From NCBI GenBank assembly GCA_947494335.1, contig CANLUT010000001.1, positions 663,649 to 727,648 of the forward strand: 64,000 nucleotides of DNA. Reading direction: 5' to 3'. A model generated the notes under the pieces. It did not search any database and was not told where the DNA came from. It worked only from the letters and a program-made list of their open reading frames with translations. Source of the stretch: Oligoflexales bacterium (lineage in GTDB: Bacteria; Bdellovibrionota_B; Oligoflexia; Oligoflexales; RGVZ01). Position 1 is the stretch's first letter. The number at the start of each line of letters is the position of its first letter. Made by a program: the position numbers and the translations under genes. Shown one piece after another: positions 34,155-43,480 of the stretch.

Positions 34155-35120
34155 TTATTTTTTTTGATCACTTGTCCCAAAGTTCCCCCACCAGTTAGCC
34201 AAATCCACTGGCAAAGGAGACGTCCAATGGAGCGTTTCCATCGAGACGGGATGCTTAAATCCCAACTCCTCTGCATGGAGGCCAATCCGCGGGATGTTTG
34301 AGTGATCCTCCACCGCGGGTTGCTCCCGGTATGCTCCGGTGTAAACGCGGTCGCCGCAGAGGGGGTGACCGCTTTCCGACATGTGAATCCGAATTTGGTG
34401 CGTTCTGCCGGTCTCCAGAGTGCAAGTTATGCGACTGATGATGTCGCCGCGCTGATTTTTTTTCGACTCAAGGCGGGAGATGTGGGTAATGGCTTCCTTG
34501 CCCAAGTTTTTATGATGTGTCGATCCACGCTTTCCATCACCTCGATTTTCGACGAGTCGCGAACGAATGGTCTGTGACTTCGGTACTCCTTGGCAAAATG
34601 CAACATAGCGACGGGCAATGTCATGCTCTCGAAATTGCTTACCGAGCTCTCTTTCAGCGAGCATGGAGCGGGCAAAAACCATAATGCCTGACGTGCCTTT
34701 GTCTAGACGATGAACAACTTTTAGTGGGGGAATCTTTCGTCCGTCATTTTGCTCAAGCCATTTACGGGTGACGTCAATCAGGGTGCTGTTCTTGACTTGG
34801 TGACCGCGTTCAAGGCGTTGCGTTTTTGTAGTGAAGGGGACGGATTCGATACCAGATTCCTTTTCAACGACGACGATATGCTCATCATGGTAATAAACGC
34901 TCAGTTGTTGCCGCTGAAGGTTATTTTCCCCTGGTTTCTTTTGGGCGCGTGCGTGAATCTCAATGTGCTCGGTTCCTTCTAGTCGGCGAGTATCGTCGGT
35001 GATGGTTTCACCGTTAACCGTAACTCGACCAGATTTTATAGCTGCGCGGCATTCATTCCAGGACCACTCTGGTTTCCTGATGCGTACGTGCTTAGCCAAT
35101 GTTGAAAGGTTGGTGCTCAT
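34155..35120 (-). CDS. RluA-family pseudouridine synthase
   Basis: About 321 residues; converts uridines to pseudouridine in rRNA or tRNA. N-terminal S4-like RNA-binding segment (WNECRAAIKSGRVTVNGETI), catalytic Asp in VVHRLDKGTSGIMVFA near 135, and the RluA motifs LETGRTHQIRIH and HPLCGDRVY. An in-frame ATG 42 bases upstream would overlap the preceding gene; the start at 35120 gives the S4 domain a normal lead-in. It is the last gene of a four-gene minus-strand run. Confidence 0.85.
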   Translation of the reverse strand: MSTNLSTLAKHVRIRKPEWSWNECRAAIKSGRVTVNGETITDDTRRLEGTEHIEIHARAQKKPGENNLQRQQLSVYYHDEHIVVVEKESGIESVPFTTKTQRLERGHQVKNSTLIDVTRKWLEQNDGRKIPPLKVVHRLDKGTSGIMVFARSMLAERELGKQFREHDIARRYVAFCQGVPKSQTIRSRLVENRGDGKRGSTHHKNLGKEAITHISRLESKKNQRGDIISRITCTLETGRTHQIRIHMSESGHPLCGDRVYTGAYREQPAVEDHSNIPRIGLHAEELGFKHPVSMETLHWTSPLPVDLANWWGNFGTSDQKK

Positions 35121-35142
35121 TAAGTCGATCACATGATGGTTG

Positions 35143-36393
35143 TCAAATGGCTCTGCGAACACTACAAGTTAGACTGACAAATTCGATTTGGTAGTAACCG
35201 GGATTATCGCCACCACTGCCGACAGATGTCGTGCCAGCTGAGCGAAACATCGCGGTATTTGTTTCCCATTCATTGAATGTCTTCTGCCACATGAATGCTT
35301 GGTTTCTGACTGGGATGGCATTGAACTGTCCGAATAGATGTCCAATTTCATGGTGAGGTATGCCATCATTGTCCTTGTAGTAAAAACCATCGCTCCAGTA
35401 TGAGTCCAAATAAGCCGCACCCAATGCGAAAGTGCCATAGGCGCCAGCATTATAGGACGCTCGCGCTCCTACGTGATTGACGTCATGTAAATCGGCTTCC
35501 CTTGTACGACGGTTTAACCCATCACGATGAATGCCACGACCTTTCGCGCCGAAAACACGATTGACGTTTCCAGAAAGCTCTACGGCACCTAAATTTGTTT
35601 TCACGTTTGTCAGTAAGACTCCAGGATCATAATCCACTTGCTCTGTTTTGAAGGGCGTCGATTCGGTCGCCAACTTTGTCTTGCCAGAAAAAGCTTTCGT
35701 TAAGGGAAACATGTAAGCCAGGCCAAAAGTGTTAGAATCCCTGAGCCATGAAAGTCCTGTGACAGGTCGCACAAAGTTACCGGTTCCCTTCATGTCCACC
35801 AAAATGGTTGCGGGGTTCGTAACGGCTGCGCCTCTGAGCGAACGATGATCGTATGTGTAAATAAGTGACAGACCAGTTGCTAAGTTAATTTGCGGCCATA
35901 GATAGCTGGCACCAAGAGCAAAATGAAATTGCTTTTTTGCGGCTTTAACATTGAGCGCCTCTGGATTGCCGTCGACGCGTCGCGGTAGACCTTTAATGTC
36001 GAGGTCGGCTGAGCTCGATGGCATGACAGCAAATCCCCAGGCCAGCTGATCCGACAGAAGTAAGCCTTTCCATCCTTCTGAAAACATCGGCGTCATGAGG
36101 GAAAAACGCACGGGATCGAAGGCAGGATGTTCATAGCCGTATTCAAGTCGGGCGACACCGAGCTCTCCAGAAAAGCCGGGTTGGATTCGGCTCATCACGG
36201 CGGGGTTATAAAAGAGTGTTTGTCCTTCCAAGCAGTCACCTGCGGTTTCCATGGCGGCCGATTTGCATCCGGCTCCACCAGGGAACATTCCCAAAATATT
36301 TGCGTAAACGTTAGAGGATAATGACGCTAATCCCAAACTCGGGAAAAGCATCCATGGGCCTACCTTGGCAAGAAAAAAAATTTTTGAGTTCAT
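35143..36393 (-). CDS. FadL/OMPP1-like outer-membrane protein
   Basis: A 416-residue predicted barrel. A signal peptide (about 1-31, ending VYANIL) precedes a segment with LFYNPAVMSRI near 60, which recalls the 'AFYNPAG' hatch motif of FadL-type hydrophobic-compound channels. Repeated amphipathic strands (GELGVARLEYGYEH, FALGASYLWPQINLATGLSLIYTYD, GTFALGAAYLDSYWSDG) follow. The two N-terminal cysteines (AGCKS and GDCLEG) are unusual for FadL. The C-terminus lacks a terminal Phe, ending CSVRRAI. The lipoprotein genes upstream are in the same operon. Confidence 0.6.
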   Translation of the reverse strand: MNSKIFFLAKVGPWMLFPSLGLASLSSNVYANILGMFPGGAGCKSAAMETAGDCLEGQTLFYNPAVMSRIQPGFSGELGVARLEYGYEHPAFDPVRFSLMTPMFSEGWKGLLLSDQLAWGFAVMPSSSADLDIKGLPRRVDGNPEALNVKAAKKQFHFALGASYLWPQINLATGLSLIYTYDHRSLRGAAVTNPATILVDMKGTGNFVRPVTGLSWLRDSNTFGLAYMFPLTKAFSGKTKLATESTPFKTEQVDYDPGVLLTNVKTNLGAVELSGNVNRVFGAKGRGIHRDGLNRRTREADLHDVNHVGARASYNAGAYGTFALGAAYLDSYWSDGFYYKDNDGIPHHEIGHLFGQFNAIPVRNQAFMWQKTFNEWETNTAMFRSAGTTSVGSGGDNPGYYQIEFVSLTCSVRRAI

Positions 36394-36399
36394 GGTCCT

Positions 36400-37674
36400 C
36401 TATCTCGAAGTGATAGTTTGCGGCTTCTGTTGAAGGCTACAGTGATTAATCGGATTTTGGATCACTCCGAGGTGAGTGCAGAATTCAAATGCGTAAACTA
36501 GCTGTGCTCCCATCGTGTCGCTATCTTTGGGGAAGAGTCGTTCAAAAATATATGCAGCAGTGTCTCCGTAGGTTTCGCGGATGGCATCAGCAATTACGGA
36601 TCCCTCAAATTTGAAAGGAGCCTGCACGGTACGTTCTAATTTGACTATCACGTGTTCCTTTGTGTTGAGGAAAAATCTGATATTTGAGTTAAGGCGGGTT
36701 AATTGGTCAATATAAGGTCCTGCCTTTGGGATATAAGGCTGCTTAGCCAAACCGTTGTAAAGGCTGAATCCGATGGTCACTTCAGTATCGGCCTCCAGGC
36801 TTTGATTCAGCGCTTTACGCAAGAATCCGCTCTGGCCTTGATCTGCAAGGTTGCCGAGACCGATGCGATAAATCACCAAATTGCGATCCAGGACCTCAAC
36901 GCCCTGATCTTGACAGGCGACGGTTCCTCGATGAGTCGAGACTTCGAATGGCTTGGATATGAGCCCGTCACCGATGACTGCAGCAAAGGAGTCTGCGCCA
37001 TACTGCGAATTTGGGCTATAAGGTATAGCGATCGGTGACTTTGAGACCGGATCTCGGTAGCAATAGGTCATGGTTTGACCCGAATCGGGGATCCAAACCA
37101 TTCGTTCAATGCAGACAAATCCGTCAGGGCAAGCATTGTCTTTCTGCGCCCCTCCGAGTGCCCAGTCGATAAGTTGGGTCCCGCTTTGACTCTCATCACC
37201 TTTAAGATTGGAAATATTGTCACCGCCGTTAGTTACGACTTTTTGAGTGACTAGATTTTGAGAGATGCCATTTTGGCGAACAATCATCTCGAGGCTCTCC
37301 GTCTTAGGTTCGCCGATGATGGTGCCAAGTAAGCCGGAAAGCATGCTGTCAAGCATTCCGCCTTGTGAAATATCCCCAGTGATCCCGTCGGTGCCTCTTG
37401 TTATTCGGCGAACTTGGTCCAAATTGAAGTAGCCAGAAAAGCTATAGTGACTTAACAGCTGATCCGTTGGCGGCGGTGACTCTTCCTCCATTGGAAGTCG
37501 AGTTTGACCAGTCCCTTCGTTGGCACCTGACATATCTGCATTATCCGAACTACGACCAAAAGTTTTTCCGGTCTCATCATAGTGAGGTTTGTCATTGATG
37601 CCGCAGGCGACAACAAGTTGAACGCACAAACCAATTATGATTAATATTCGAGGGGTATTAGGGCTTTGTCGCAT
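36400..37674 (-). CDS. Unknown lipoprotein (424 residues)
   Basis: A lipoprotein signal (IIIGLCVQLVVAC) ends in a lipobox VVAC, followed by a 60-residue acidic/Ser/Gly-rich linker. The mature domain starts near residue 80 (HYSFSGYFNLDQV) and holds cysteine pairs in KDNACPDGFVC and later TVACQDQ and EFCTHLG. No known family is recognised. It overlaps the upstream lipoprotein gene by 17 bases and precedes the FadL-like gene by 6, so all three are probably expressed together and may form an envelope assembly. Confidence 0.6.
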   Translation of the reverse strand: MRQSPNTPRILIIIGLCVQLVVACGINDKPHYDETGKTFGRSSDNADMSGANEGTGQTRLPMEEESPPPTDQLLSHYSFSGYFNLDQVRRITRGTDGITGDISQGGMLDSMLSGLLGTIIGEPKTESLEMIVRQNGISQNLVTQKVVTNGGDNISNLKGDESQSGTQLIDWALGGAQKDNACPDGFVCIERMVWIPDSGQTMTYCYRDPVSKSPIAIPYSPNSQYGADSFAAVIGDGLISKPFEVSTHRGTVACQDQGVEVLDRNLVIYRIGLGNLADQGQSGFLRKALNQSLEADTEVTIGFSLYNGLAKQPYIPKAGPYIDQLTRLNSNIRFFLNTKEHVIVKLERTVQAPFKFEGSVIADAIRETYGDTAAYIFERLFPKDSDTMGAQLVYAFEFCTHLGVIQNPINHCSLQQKPQTITSR

Positions 37675-38518
37675 TTCTGTACCCTTTCTCCATCAGCTCC
37701 CTAGCCATGTCCATGGCTGATTTCTTGGCGCGATCGTAAAGACCTTGGCTGCTGACTTTGCGGTATTCAAGTTTGATGGCGATGCCCTTATCGTTAGGGA
37801 GGCTTTGATAGATCACGACCTGTGAGAACGAGAGAATTCGAGCGAAGTCATCCGTCGCATAGTTTAAATGAACAAATGTGTTTTCGTCCAAAGTATAGAG
37901 GGTGTTTGTCCCCTGATAACCGATATCGTACAAATCTTTATTGGCTCGAAAGCGGTACCTAACTCCCTGCTCCCAGGTGGTTCCCGACAAATTCCGGTGC
38001 TCCCGCGTTCCACTTAGCCATTGAAACCCTTGAGATTTAAACTCGTCGTAGTTCTCGAAGGCTAAACGAAGAGGTTTCATAAAGCGCTCGATCGCGACCG
38101 GTACGCTGATGATCGAGGCATGAACGTCTTGATAGTCTTTTTGCTTGTCAGATTCCATCTCGTACACATGGATAAATCGATTCAAGCTTTCTGGATTGCC
38201 GTCCCAGCCGCATGATGCATCGCTAAGCGAGGATATCAGTTTTTTGTCAATGCATAGTACGGCGTGCAGTTTAGAAAATGCGGGGTTATTTTTAATTTCA
38301 TTCTCGCAAAGAGTCTGTAGGGAAGGGGGGATCTTGCTGGCCGCCTTCTGAAAACAGCGACTGCTTAATTCCTTGGATTCTTGTCCGCCAGATTGGGTAC
38401 TGGGGTCCTCCGGCCATTGACTCGGGTCGGCATTGCGACCGGTAGTGGTTTTTGGACCGCAGGACAAAAGTCCCGTGAGCACCGTTAGCATTAATAATTT
38501 TGGTAAGTTAGCAGCCAT
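37658..38518 (-). CDS. Unknown lipoprotein (286 residues)
   Basis: A lipoprotein signal with lipobox LLSC (LLMLTVLTGLLSCGPKT) and a mature domain with cysteines (RCFQ, TLCENE, VLCIDKK, ASCGWDG) in its first half. The second half is beta-rich and aromatic (RFRANKDLYDIGYQGTNTLY). No family recognised. It is the first gene of the minus-strand run down to the pseudouridine synthase. Confidence 0.6.
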   Translation of the reverse strand: MAANLPKLLMLTVLTGLLSCGPKTTTGRNADPSQWPEDPSTQSGGQESKELSSRCFQKAASKIPPSLQTLCENEIKNNPAFSKLHAVLCIDKKLISSLSDASCGWDGNPESLNRFIHVYEMESDKQKDYQDVHASIISVPVAIERFMKPLRLAFENYDEFKSQGFQWLSGTREHRNLSGTTWEQGVRYRFRANKDLYDIGYQGTNTLYTLDENTFVHLNYATDDFARILSFSQVVIYQSLPNDKGIAIKLEYRKVSSQGLYDRAKKSAMDMARELMEKGYRNATKP

Positions 38519-38651
38519 ATTGAGTCCGATTCACGAGGTTTTTTCACCAAAAAGTATACAAGATTTTGGCTTGGTTTTAACCTAATTCTATTAATAAATA
38601 AAGATGTTTTTATGAATTAGACTTGATCAATAATTTCAGGTTCTTAGGTTT

Positions 38652-38724
38652 ATTTGCACCGGGTAAAAGACAACCGGCCAGATCTTGAAGATCTGGCCGG
38701 TTTAATTATGGATTTGCACCGGGT
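38652..38724. repeat. Long palindrome flanked by 13-bp direct repeats
   Basis: AACCGGCCAGATCTT (38672-38686) and its exact complement (38688-38702) form a 15-bp stem with almost no loop. ATTTGCACCGGGT occurs on each side (38652-38664 and 38712-38724). The hairpin lies 40 bases after the minus-strand lipoprotein stop and is followed there by a short T-rich tract, so it can act as its terminator; the direct repeats suggest an inserted element. The wider gap 38519-38742 shows nothing else. Confidence 0.6.
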
Positions 38725-38742
38725 CTGAGGTTTAACGCTCCT

Positions 38743-39192
38743 TTAGCGATAGTACAGGTTAGCAGAGGATTCGATGTTGGTAGCGATTTTCAACAGCTCG
38801 CCAGTTGAAAGCGAATTTGACACCACAAATCCTTGATAAAGGGACTTAATATCTTGGCTCATATATTTGCGGAAAGCTGCGCAGGAGCTCTCGTTGGCTC
38901 CAAAGCAAACCTGCGCTGCCAAGGCTCTATCTTTCTCCAGAGCCTCGAGGGTTTTATACATGCTTTTTGCGGCCTCTCGTGCTGCATTCAGGTCATTTTG
39001 GCGAATCAACTGGCTAAATAGCATCGGTTGACGAGTCAGTACTGTCTGATGGAGGGCGATCATTTCATGGAGGCTTTGGGCAGACTTGGGTGAGGCGCCG
39101 TGAGCGCTGCTCAGGTCACTGGATTGGCTAAGAGACTTACATCCAGACATGAGGATGAAAGTGGCGGCGGCTAAAATGAGTCGGTTTATCAT
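38743..39192 (-). CDS. Small unknown lipoprotein
   Basis: About 149 residues. GGGAGGAACCT is a very strong ribosome binding site for the ATG at 39192; a longer frame to 39255 is unlikely. Lipobox LMSGC follows a short hydrophobic signal. The mature part is mostly helical (SLHEMIALHQTVLTRQPML, NDLNAAREAAKSMYKTLEAL) with two cysteines near the C-terminal third (QVCFGANESSCAAF). No family recognised. Confidence 0.65.
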   Translation of the reverse strand: MINRLILAAATFILMSGCKSLSQSSDLSSAHGASPKSAQSLHEMIALHQTVLTRQPMLFSQLIRQNDLNAAREAAKSMYKTLEALEKDRALAAQVCFGANESSCAAFRKYMSQDIKSLYQGFVVSNSLSTGELLKIATNIESSANLYYR

Positions 39193-39498
39193 AGGTTCCT
39201 CCCTGAAATTGTGCCAACTATTGGATAGTTTTGAATCTGCACCAAGATCCGTCATTGGACCGATAATGGAGTCTCGGCGGATCCAAAGGCGTCTTGAGGG
39301 GTTTGATGTAAAGCGTTGAATTTATTTGATAAAAAATTGAGAGTTTGCGGGTTTTCCGCATTATTTTTTGAGCTTTCCTTAATTTCAGACTCTGATTTCG
39401 ACTTCTGTTTTGACTGTTATTTTCGACTATGAGGTTTGGCCCTCGCTGCCCAGCTCTATGATACGATTTAAGAACGTTGAAGGTGCGGGGGATGGTTT
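39193..39498. other. 306-base non-coding gap between divergent lipoprotein genes
   Basis: No gene seen. Bases 39331-39369 contain TGCGG/CCGCA with a 5-base loop inside an A-run/T-run pair and end in TTATTTTTT, which looks like a weak terminator or a small-RNA end. TTGATG (39303) and TTGATA (39326) with a 17-base spacer could be a promoter. Neither is firm. Confidence 0.3.
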
Positions 39499-40380
39499 AT
39501 GATTCTTGTCTTCTACAAGATCACTATAATGACGATGATGGGCGCTATGTTGTCCTCGGGGTGCAAGCGTCAACCAGTTCGCTCGTCATCACTTAATGAA
39601 GATATTAATGCTTCAAAATTTATAGACCTAGCATCTGCGGATGGAAATTTGAAATCTGCTGCAAGTTATTCTCTGTTACCTCATTGTTCTGAAGCTGTTG
39701 ACCAACCTTTTTATTTCGTAGCTGACAACAAACGATTCTATCGATGTGCTTCTGGAGCTTGGCAAATGCTGCCAGTATCAAGTGGACCTGTGGATGGATG
39801 TCGATCCTTTGACGTATCAGTTGATGTTGCTAACACAGGTGGGGCAGAGCCAGAGATTGGCGTAAAATTTTTGGGCATGGCATGTGACGGTGCTGCTTAT
39901 TTGATTAAAGATGAAAATGGTTTGATCCCGGTATTGTCGTCGGCCTCCATAAATTTGGGTGATAAAGAGCTGTCGCTTCGCGCAACGTTCTTGCGCGGAA
40001 GAGGCGAGCAAACGACTCCGATAAATCAAACCGCTGCGCTGATTTTAGAGCGCCCGACGGCAATTGAATGGTCAGCAATCCCCAAAGTTATCGAGGTGTC
40101 GCCGGGAGGGCATGCTGGCACTGAGCAGTTAGCGATTTTGTCCATGAATTCCGATCGTATCCTGTGCACTTACCGCAGTGACTCGCGGCAAGCATATCAT
40201 TTGCGAGGCTGCTGGGAGGAGGCTCAACTTGACATGCTGAGCGCAAATGGCGTCGCAGGTGGTGTGGCGATCAACATGGAGTCAAAGTCTCTAGTCTCTT
40301 TAGACGCGATCAAATTTTCAATTCTTGGTGCAGAGACTGGTTACGTAACTAGTGCTATGTTCACCATGCCGATTCAATAG
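39499..40380 (+). CDS. Unknown lipoprotein (293 residues)
   Basis: A lipoprotein signal with lipobox LSSGC (residues about 19-23) and GGGGGAT before the ATG. The mature protein is beta-rich with several cysteines (HCSE, RCAS, GCRSFD, ACDG, LCTYR, GCWEE). One segment (QPFYFVADNKRFYRCASGAW) resembles short repeats seen in secreted surface proteins, but I can name no family. It is followed by the UbiB-like gene after 8 bases. Confidence 0.6.
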   Translation: MILVFYKITIMTMMGAMLSSGCKRQPVRSSSLNEDINASKFIDLASADGNLKSAASYSLLPHCSEAVDQPFYFVADNKRFYRCASGAWQMLPVSSGPVDGCRSFDVSVDVANTGGAEPEIGVKFLGMACDGAAYLIKDENGLIPVLSSASINLGDKELSLRATFLRGRGEQTTPINQTAALILERPTAIEWSAIPKVIEVSPGGHAGTEQLAILSMNSDRILCTYRSDSRQAYHLRGCWEEAQLDMLSANGVAGGVAINMESKSLVSLDAIKFSILGAETGYVTSAMFTMPIQ

Positions 40381-40388
40381 GCGACTCA

Positions 40389-41912
40389 GTGGATCTGAAA
40401 GCAGGCAAAGAGTTGGTGCGATTTGCGTCAATAGGGTTGGGTGTCGCCCTTAGACGTGCTTACAGCCCAATAGATGCAGAGCGATTTTTGAGCCGTGCAC
40501 TTGGATCTATGCCGGGAGCTCCTGCAAAGATCGCCCAGCTTCTGGGTATGCGCTCAGATCGGGATATTCCTGCGCCTGAGCCCATGTCCGTGAGCCTCGT
40601 GCGGTCGATCGTCGAAAATGAATCTCCACAATTAGCCGCACAAATTGATTCGATTGGCGAAATTGGTATTACAGCCTCGCTAGGGCAAACGCATAAGGTG
40701 CGATTGAAGTCTGGCGATATTTTAGCCGTCAAAGTTCAGTATCCTCATGTCGCAGAGCATGTTGCGAGCCAGATCGAGGCGCTGTTTGGCGTAGCCGGGT
40801 TCAGTCCCGCTAGAAAGTATGATTTCGACATTCCGAATACACGCGATTTTCTGCGAAAAAAACTACTGGAAGAGACCGATTATACGGCCGAGGCCGAAAC
40901 TCAGGCTAGATTTTATGAACGTTACAATGGTTCTGCAATTTGTATACCGAGGGTCTTTCGCGATCTTTCCACAAAAAGTGTCTTGGCTCAAAGTTGGGAA
41001 GAGTCGACAAGTTTGCATGACTTTGGCATCCAAGCCACCAACGAACAAAAAGATCGCGCAGGCGCAGTGTTTACCTCCTGGGTCTTCGATAGTCTTTTTG
41101 GCTTGTCCCGCATGCATGCGGATCTTAATCCTACCAATTATGGATTTCGGGGGTCTGGCGAGGATTTCAAGCTAGTTATTTATGATTTTGGCTCAGTAGA
41201 GCTTTTCCCTGTGGAACGGGCACGATGTTTACATCAGTGGTATTACGCGACGCGCGCCCGCAATCAATCAGAGATTTATTCGGCGTTAGTTGAACTGGGG
41301 TTTGCCCCTCATAGGCTGAGTATGATTGACAAGATGCTGCTTCCGCTGAGTGAAGAGTTGCTTAAGCCAATATTGGTTGACGGTTTATGGTCCGCGCAAC
41401 AATGGAATCTACAAAATCGTCTCGAAGAGATTTTAGGCCAAAATAAATGGTGGTTCAGAACGGCGGGTCCACCATGGTTTCTCTATTTTATGCGCTCTCT
41501 ACAGGGCTGGCATCATGTGCTTAAATCATTCAACTGCCAAGTCGATGTGGATCGTGCTTGGAGGCCATGGCAAGAAAAGCTCGGAATCCTTGATCAAGCG
41601 TTTAAAACATCAGGTCATATTTTTCCCGATCACGGAATATCTCGTCCTCGTGGCAGCACTGCAGAGATTATCTCCAAATCTCTGCGAGTCCGAGTGTTTG
41701 ATGAATCTGAATTGATCGTGGATTTAACTTTACCGGTAAATGCGGCTCGCGATCTTGAAGCCGTTCTTCCCGATGCGGTGCTACGACGCTGTCAGGAGGA
41801 TGGTATTAGGCTCCATTTAATACAAAACCGGGCAGATGAAACACAGTATGCACCACAAGAGCTGTTTAAGATGAAGTACGGGACAAGATCTTGTCTCGTT
41901 TGGTTGGAGTAG
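40389..41912 (+). CDS. ABC1/UbiB-family atypical kinase
   Basis: A 507-residue member of the ABC1/UbiB/ADCK family of atypical kinase-like ATPases linked to quinone biosynthesis and lipid homeostasis. Features: a KxGQ-type motif changed to AKIAQLL near 45, the Ala-rich loop TASLGQTHKVRL near 97, the ATP lysine in LAVKVQYPHV near 114, EETDYTAEAETQARF near 160, the catalytic HADLNPTNYGF near 240 (canonical HADxHPGN) and metal Asp in IYDFGSV. The last about 75 residues lie beyond the usual domain. The start is a GTG with a weak ribosome binding site, coupled to prmA two bases downstream. Confidence 0.8.
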   Translation: MDLKAGKELVRFASIGLGVALRRAYSPIDAERFLSRALGSMPGAPAKIAQLLGMRSDRDIPAPEPMSVSLVRSIVENESPQLAAQIDSIGEIGITASLGQTHKVRLKSGDILAVKVQYPHVAEHVASQIEALFGVAGFSPARKYDFDIPNTRDFLRKKLLEETDYTAEAETQARFYERYNGSAICIPRVFRDLSTKSVLAQSWEESTSLHDFGIQATNEQKDRAGAVFTSWVFDSLFGLSRMHADLNPTNYGFRGSGEDFKLVIYDFGSVELFPVERARCLHQWYYATRARNQSEIYSALVELGFAPHRLSMIDKMLLPLSEELLKPILVDGLWSAQQWNLQNRLEEILGQNKWWFRTAGPPWFLYFMRSLQGWHHVLKSFNCQVDVDRAWRPWQEKLGILDQAFKTSGHIFPDHGISRPRGSTAEIISKSLRVRVFDESELIVDLTLPVNAARDLEAVLPDAVLRRCQEDGIRLHLIQNRADETQYAPQELFKMKYGTRSCLVWLE

Positions 41913-41913
41913 C

Positions 41914-42843
41914 ATGACATTTGAGCTCAAGATTTCTGTAAAGGATGATCAGCGGTATCTTGCTTCCGACGTTAAGCAGATGATGATCGACTTTCTCGAG
42001 GCGTTAGGTCGAACTGATTATGTCGAAGGTTACATTGATGGTGTTTCCGAAGAGTTGTCTGCGCTCGAGATAGCTACTGCCACCACAACTGAAGAACGCA
42101 TGAGCACAGCGCCCGTTGTCTTGTTCGATGACCGTCGTGATACTTTGGTGAATTTAGCTGAAGTCATGAAAAATCAGTTTGCGGATTGCTTGTCATTCGC
42201 AATTTCAGAGATCAGTGATGAGTCTTGGCAGTCGTGCTGGAATCCGGATTTTGTTCCTCTGCAAACTCAAAAGTTTTTTATTGTTCCCCTGGGCCACGGA
42301 ATGTCGACTCCTGTTGGCCTTGAACGTGTTGAGATTGATGCTGGAAACGGTGCTTTCGGAACGGGGCAGCATGCAACAACGCGTGCGGTTATTCAAGTCC
42401 TGGAAAAACGTATCAAGGATTGGCAGCCATCTTCGGTTCTGGACGTTGGTACAGGGACTGGGATTTATTTAATCTTGGCTGGGAAACTGGGCTTGTCAAA
42501 GCTTATAGGAACAGAAATTTCCGACGATCTTGTCAGTCTTGCGAGCAGTAATTGTCAGATGTGCGGTGTAGATGCGACGGTCTTGCGGTCAGAGGAGATT
42601 CAGTTTGAATTTCAATTTGATCTGATTATTGCCAATATTTTAGTGCCAGTCCTCCATGGGTTGATGCCGCAAATGGCCAGTCATCTAAAGCCAAAGGGGG
42701 CGCTGGTGCTGGCTGGCTTTGTGGAGAAGGAAGAAGGGGCACTACTGCGATTGGCTGCTAGTTATGGGCTTGATCTTGAGATGACTGCCCAAGAGACTGG
42801 GTGGCGAGTTCTGGTCTTGAGAAAAATGTCGATGAATGGCTGA
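41914..42843 (+). CDS. prmA: Ribosomal protein L11 methyltransferase (PrmA)
   Basis: A 309-residue SAM-dependent enzyme that trimethylates ribosomal protein L11. The N-terminal substrate-recognition half has ISDESWQSCWNPDFVPLQ, a PrmA hallmark. The C-terminal half has GAFGTGQHATTRAVIQ, SAM motif VLDVGTGTGIYLILAGKLG near 180 and the catalytic-loop IIANILVPVL near 245. Length fits the family (about 293). The order and overlap suggest co-transcription with the UbiB-like gene. Confidence 0.88.
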   Translation: MTFELKISVKDDQRYLASDVKQMMIDFLEALGRTDYVEGYIDGVSEELSALEIATATTTEERMSTAPVVLFDDRRDTLVNLAEVMKNQFADCLSFAISEISDESWQSCWNPDFVPLQTQKFFIVPLGHGMSTPVGLERVEIDAGNGAFGTGQHATTRAVIQVLEKRIKDWQPSSVLDVGTGTGIYLILAGKLGLSKLIGTEISDDLVSLASSNCQMCGVDATVLRSEEIQFEFQFDLIIANILVPVLHGLMPQMASHLKPKGALVLAGFVEKEEGALLRLAASYGLDLEMTAQETGWRVLVLRKMSMNG

Positions 42844-42853
42844 CGGTTGTTTT

Positions 42854-43480
42854 TCAGATTTTTTTACAGCCAGGAATGCGCAGTTTCTTCCCTGATCGGG
42901 AGATGTTGATCTTAAGTAAATTATTGCCGTTAGATGATAATGCAGCAAAGGCGCATCTCAAGGGTTTTCTGCGAAAACCATCTAGGCCTTTCCATCGTAA
43001 CTCCAGGGAATGTGTCCCCGGTGTTAAATCGTCAATTCGGAGAGGCGGAGGCCCTGACGCCAAACCACCGTCGACCACTAGAGTAAAACTCTCCATTAAG
43101 TCGTCACTGGCAGTGATTTCAGTCTCAATCAGACTCTCTTCTTTTAGCTCTAGTTCCGCTTTGACGGCGGGTGCATTACCAGGGTTCACCATCAGTCTGG
43201 ATGTGTGCGTGGCGTAGCCGGGGCGCTCGATGCTTATTTTGTATTGTCCCGCGGGTAGGTAAATGGTTGCAGGAGATTGAATCCAGCCAGATTCAGATTC
43301 CCGTGATGTCCAAACTTCATTATCGATGCTGATTTTGACGCGTTCCGGCTCAGTTTGAATATTAACGGCAACGCCTGATTTGGCTGAAAGCTGCACCGAT
43401 CCGCTAACCATCAAGGAGTTGAGTGTCCAGACCGCAACGTTCAGAAGCAAAAGAGTGACAGTCAAGAGGATCGTCTTCAT
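42854..43480 (-). CDS. PEGA-domain exported protein
   Basis: A 208-residue protein with an N-terminal hydrophobic anchor or signal (ILLTVTLLLLNVAVWTL). Two PEGA-like modules are visible: residues 42-110 (EPERVKISIDNEVWTS, LPAGQYKISIERPGY) and 115-180 (SFTLVVDGG, LTPGTHSLELRW). These beta-sandwich modules often follow bacterial Ser/Thr kinases. Its ATG overlaps the kinase stop (ATGA), so translation is coupled and it likely works with that kinase at the membrane. Confidence 0.75.
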   Translation of the reverse strand: MKTILLTVTLLLLNVAVWTLNSLMVSGSVQLSAKSGVAVNIQTEPERVKISIDNEVWTSRESESGWIQSPATIYLPAGQYKISIERPGYATHTSRLMVNPGNAPAVKAELELKEESLIETEITASDDLMESFTLVVDGGLASGPPPLRIDDLTPGTHSLELRWKGLDGFRRKPLRCAFAALSSNGNNLLKINISRSGKKLRIPGCKKI

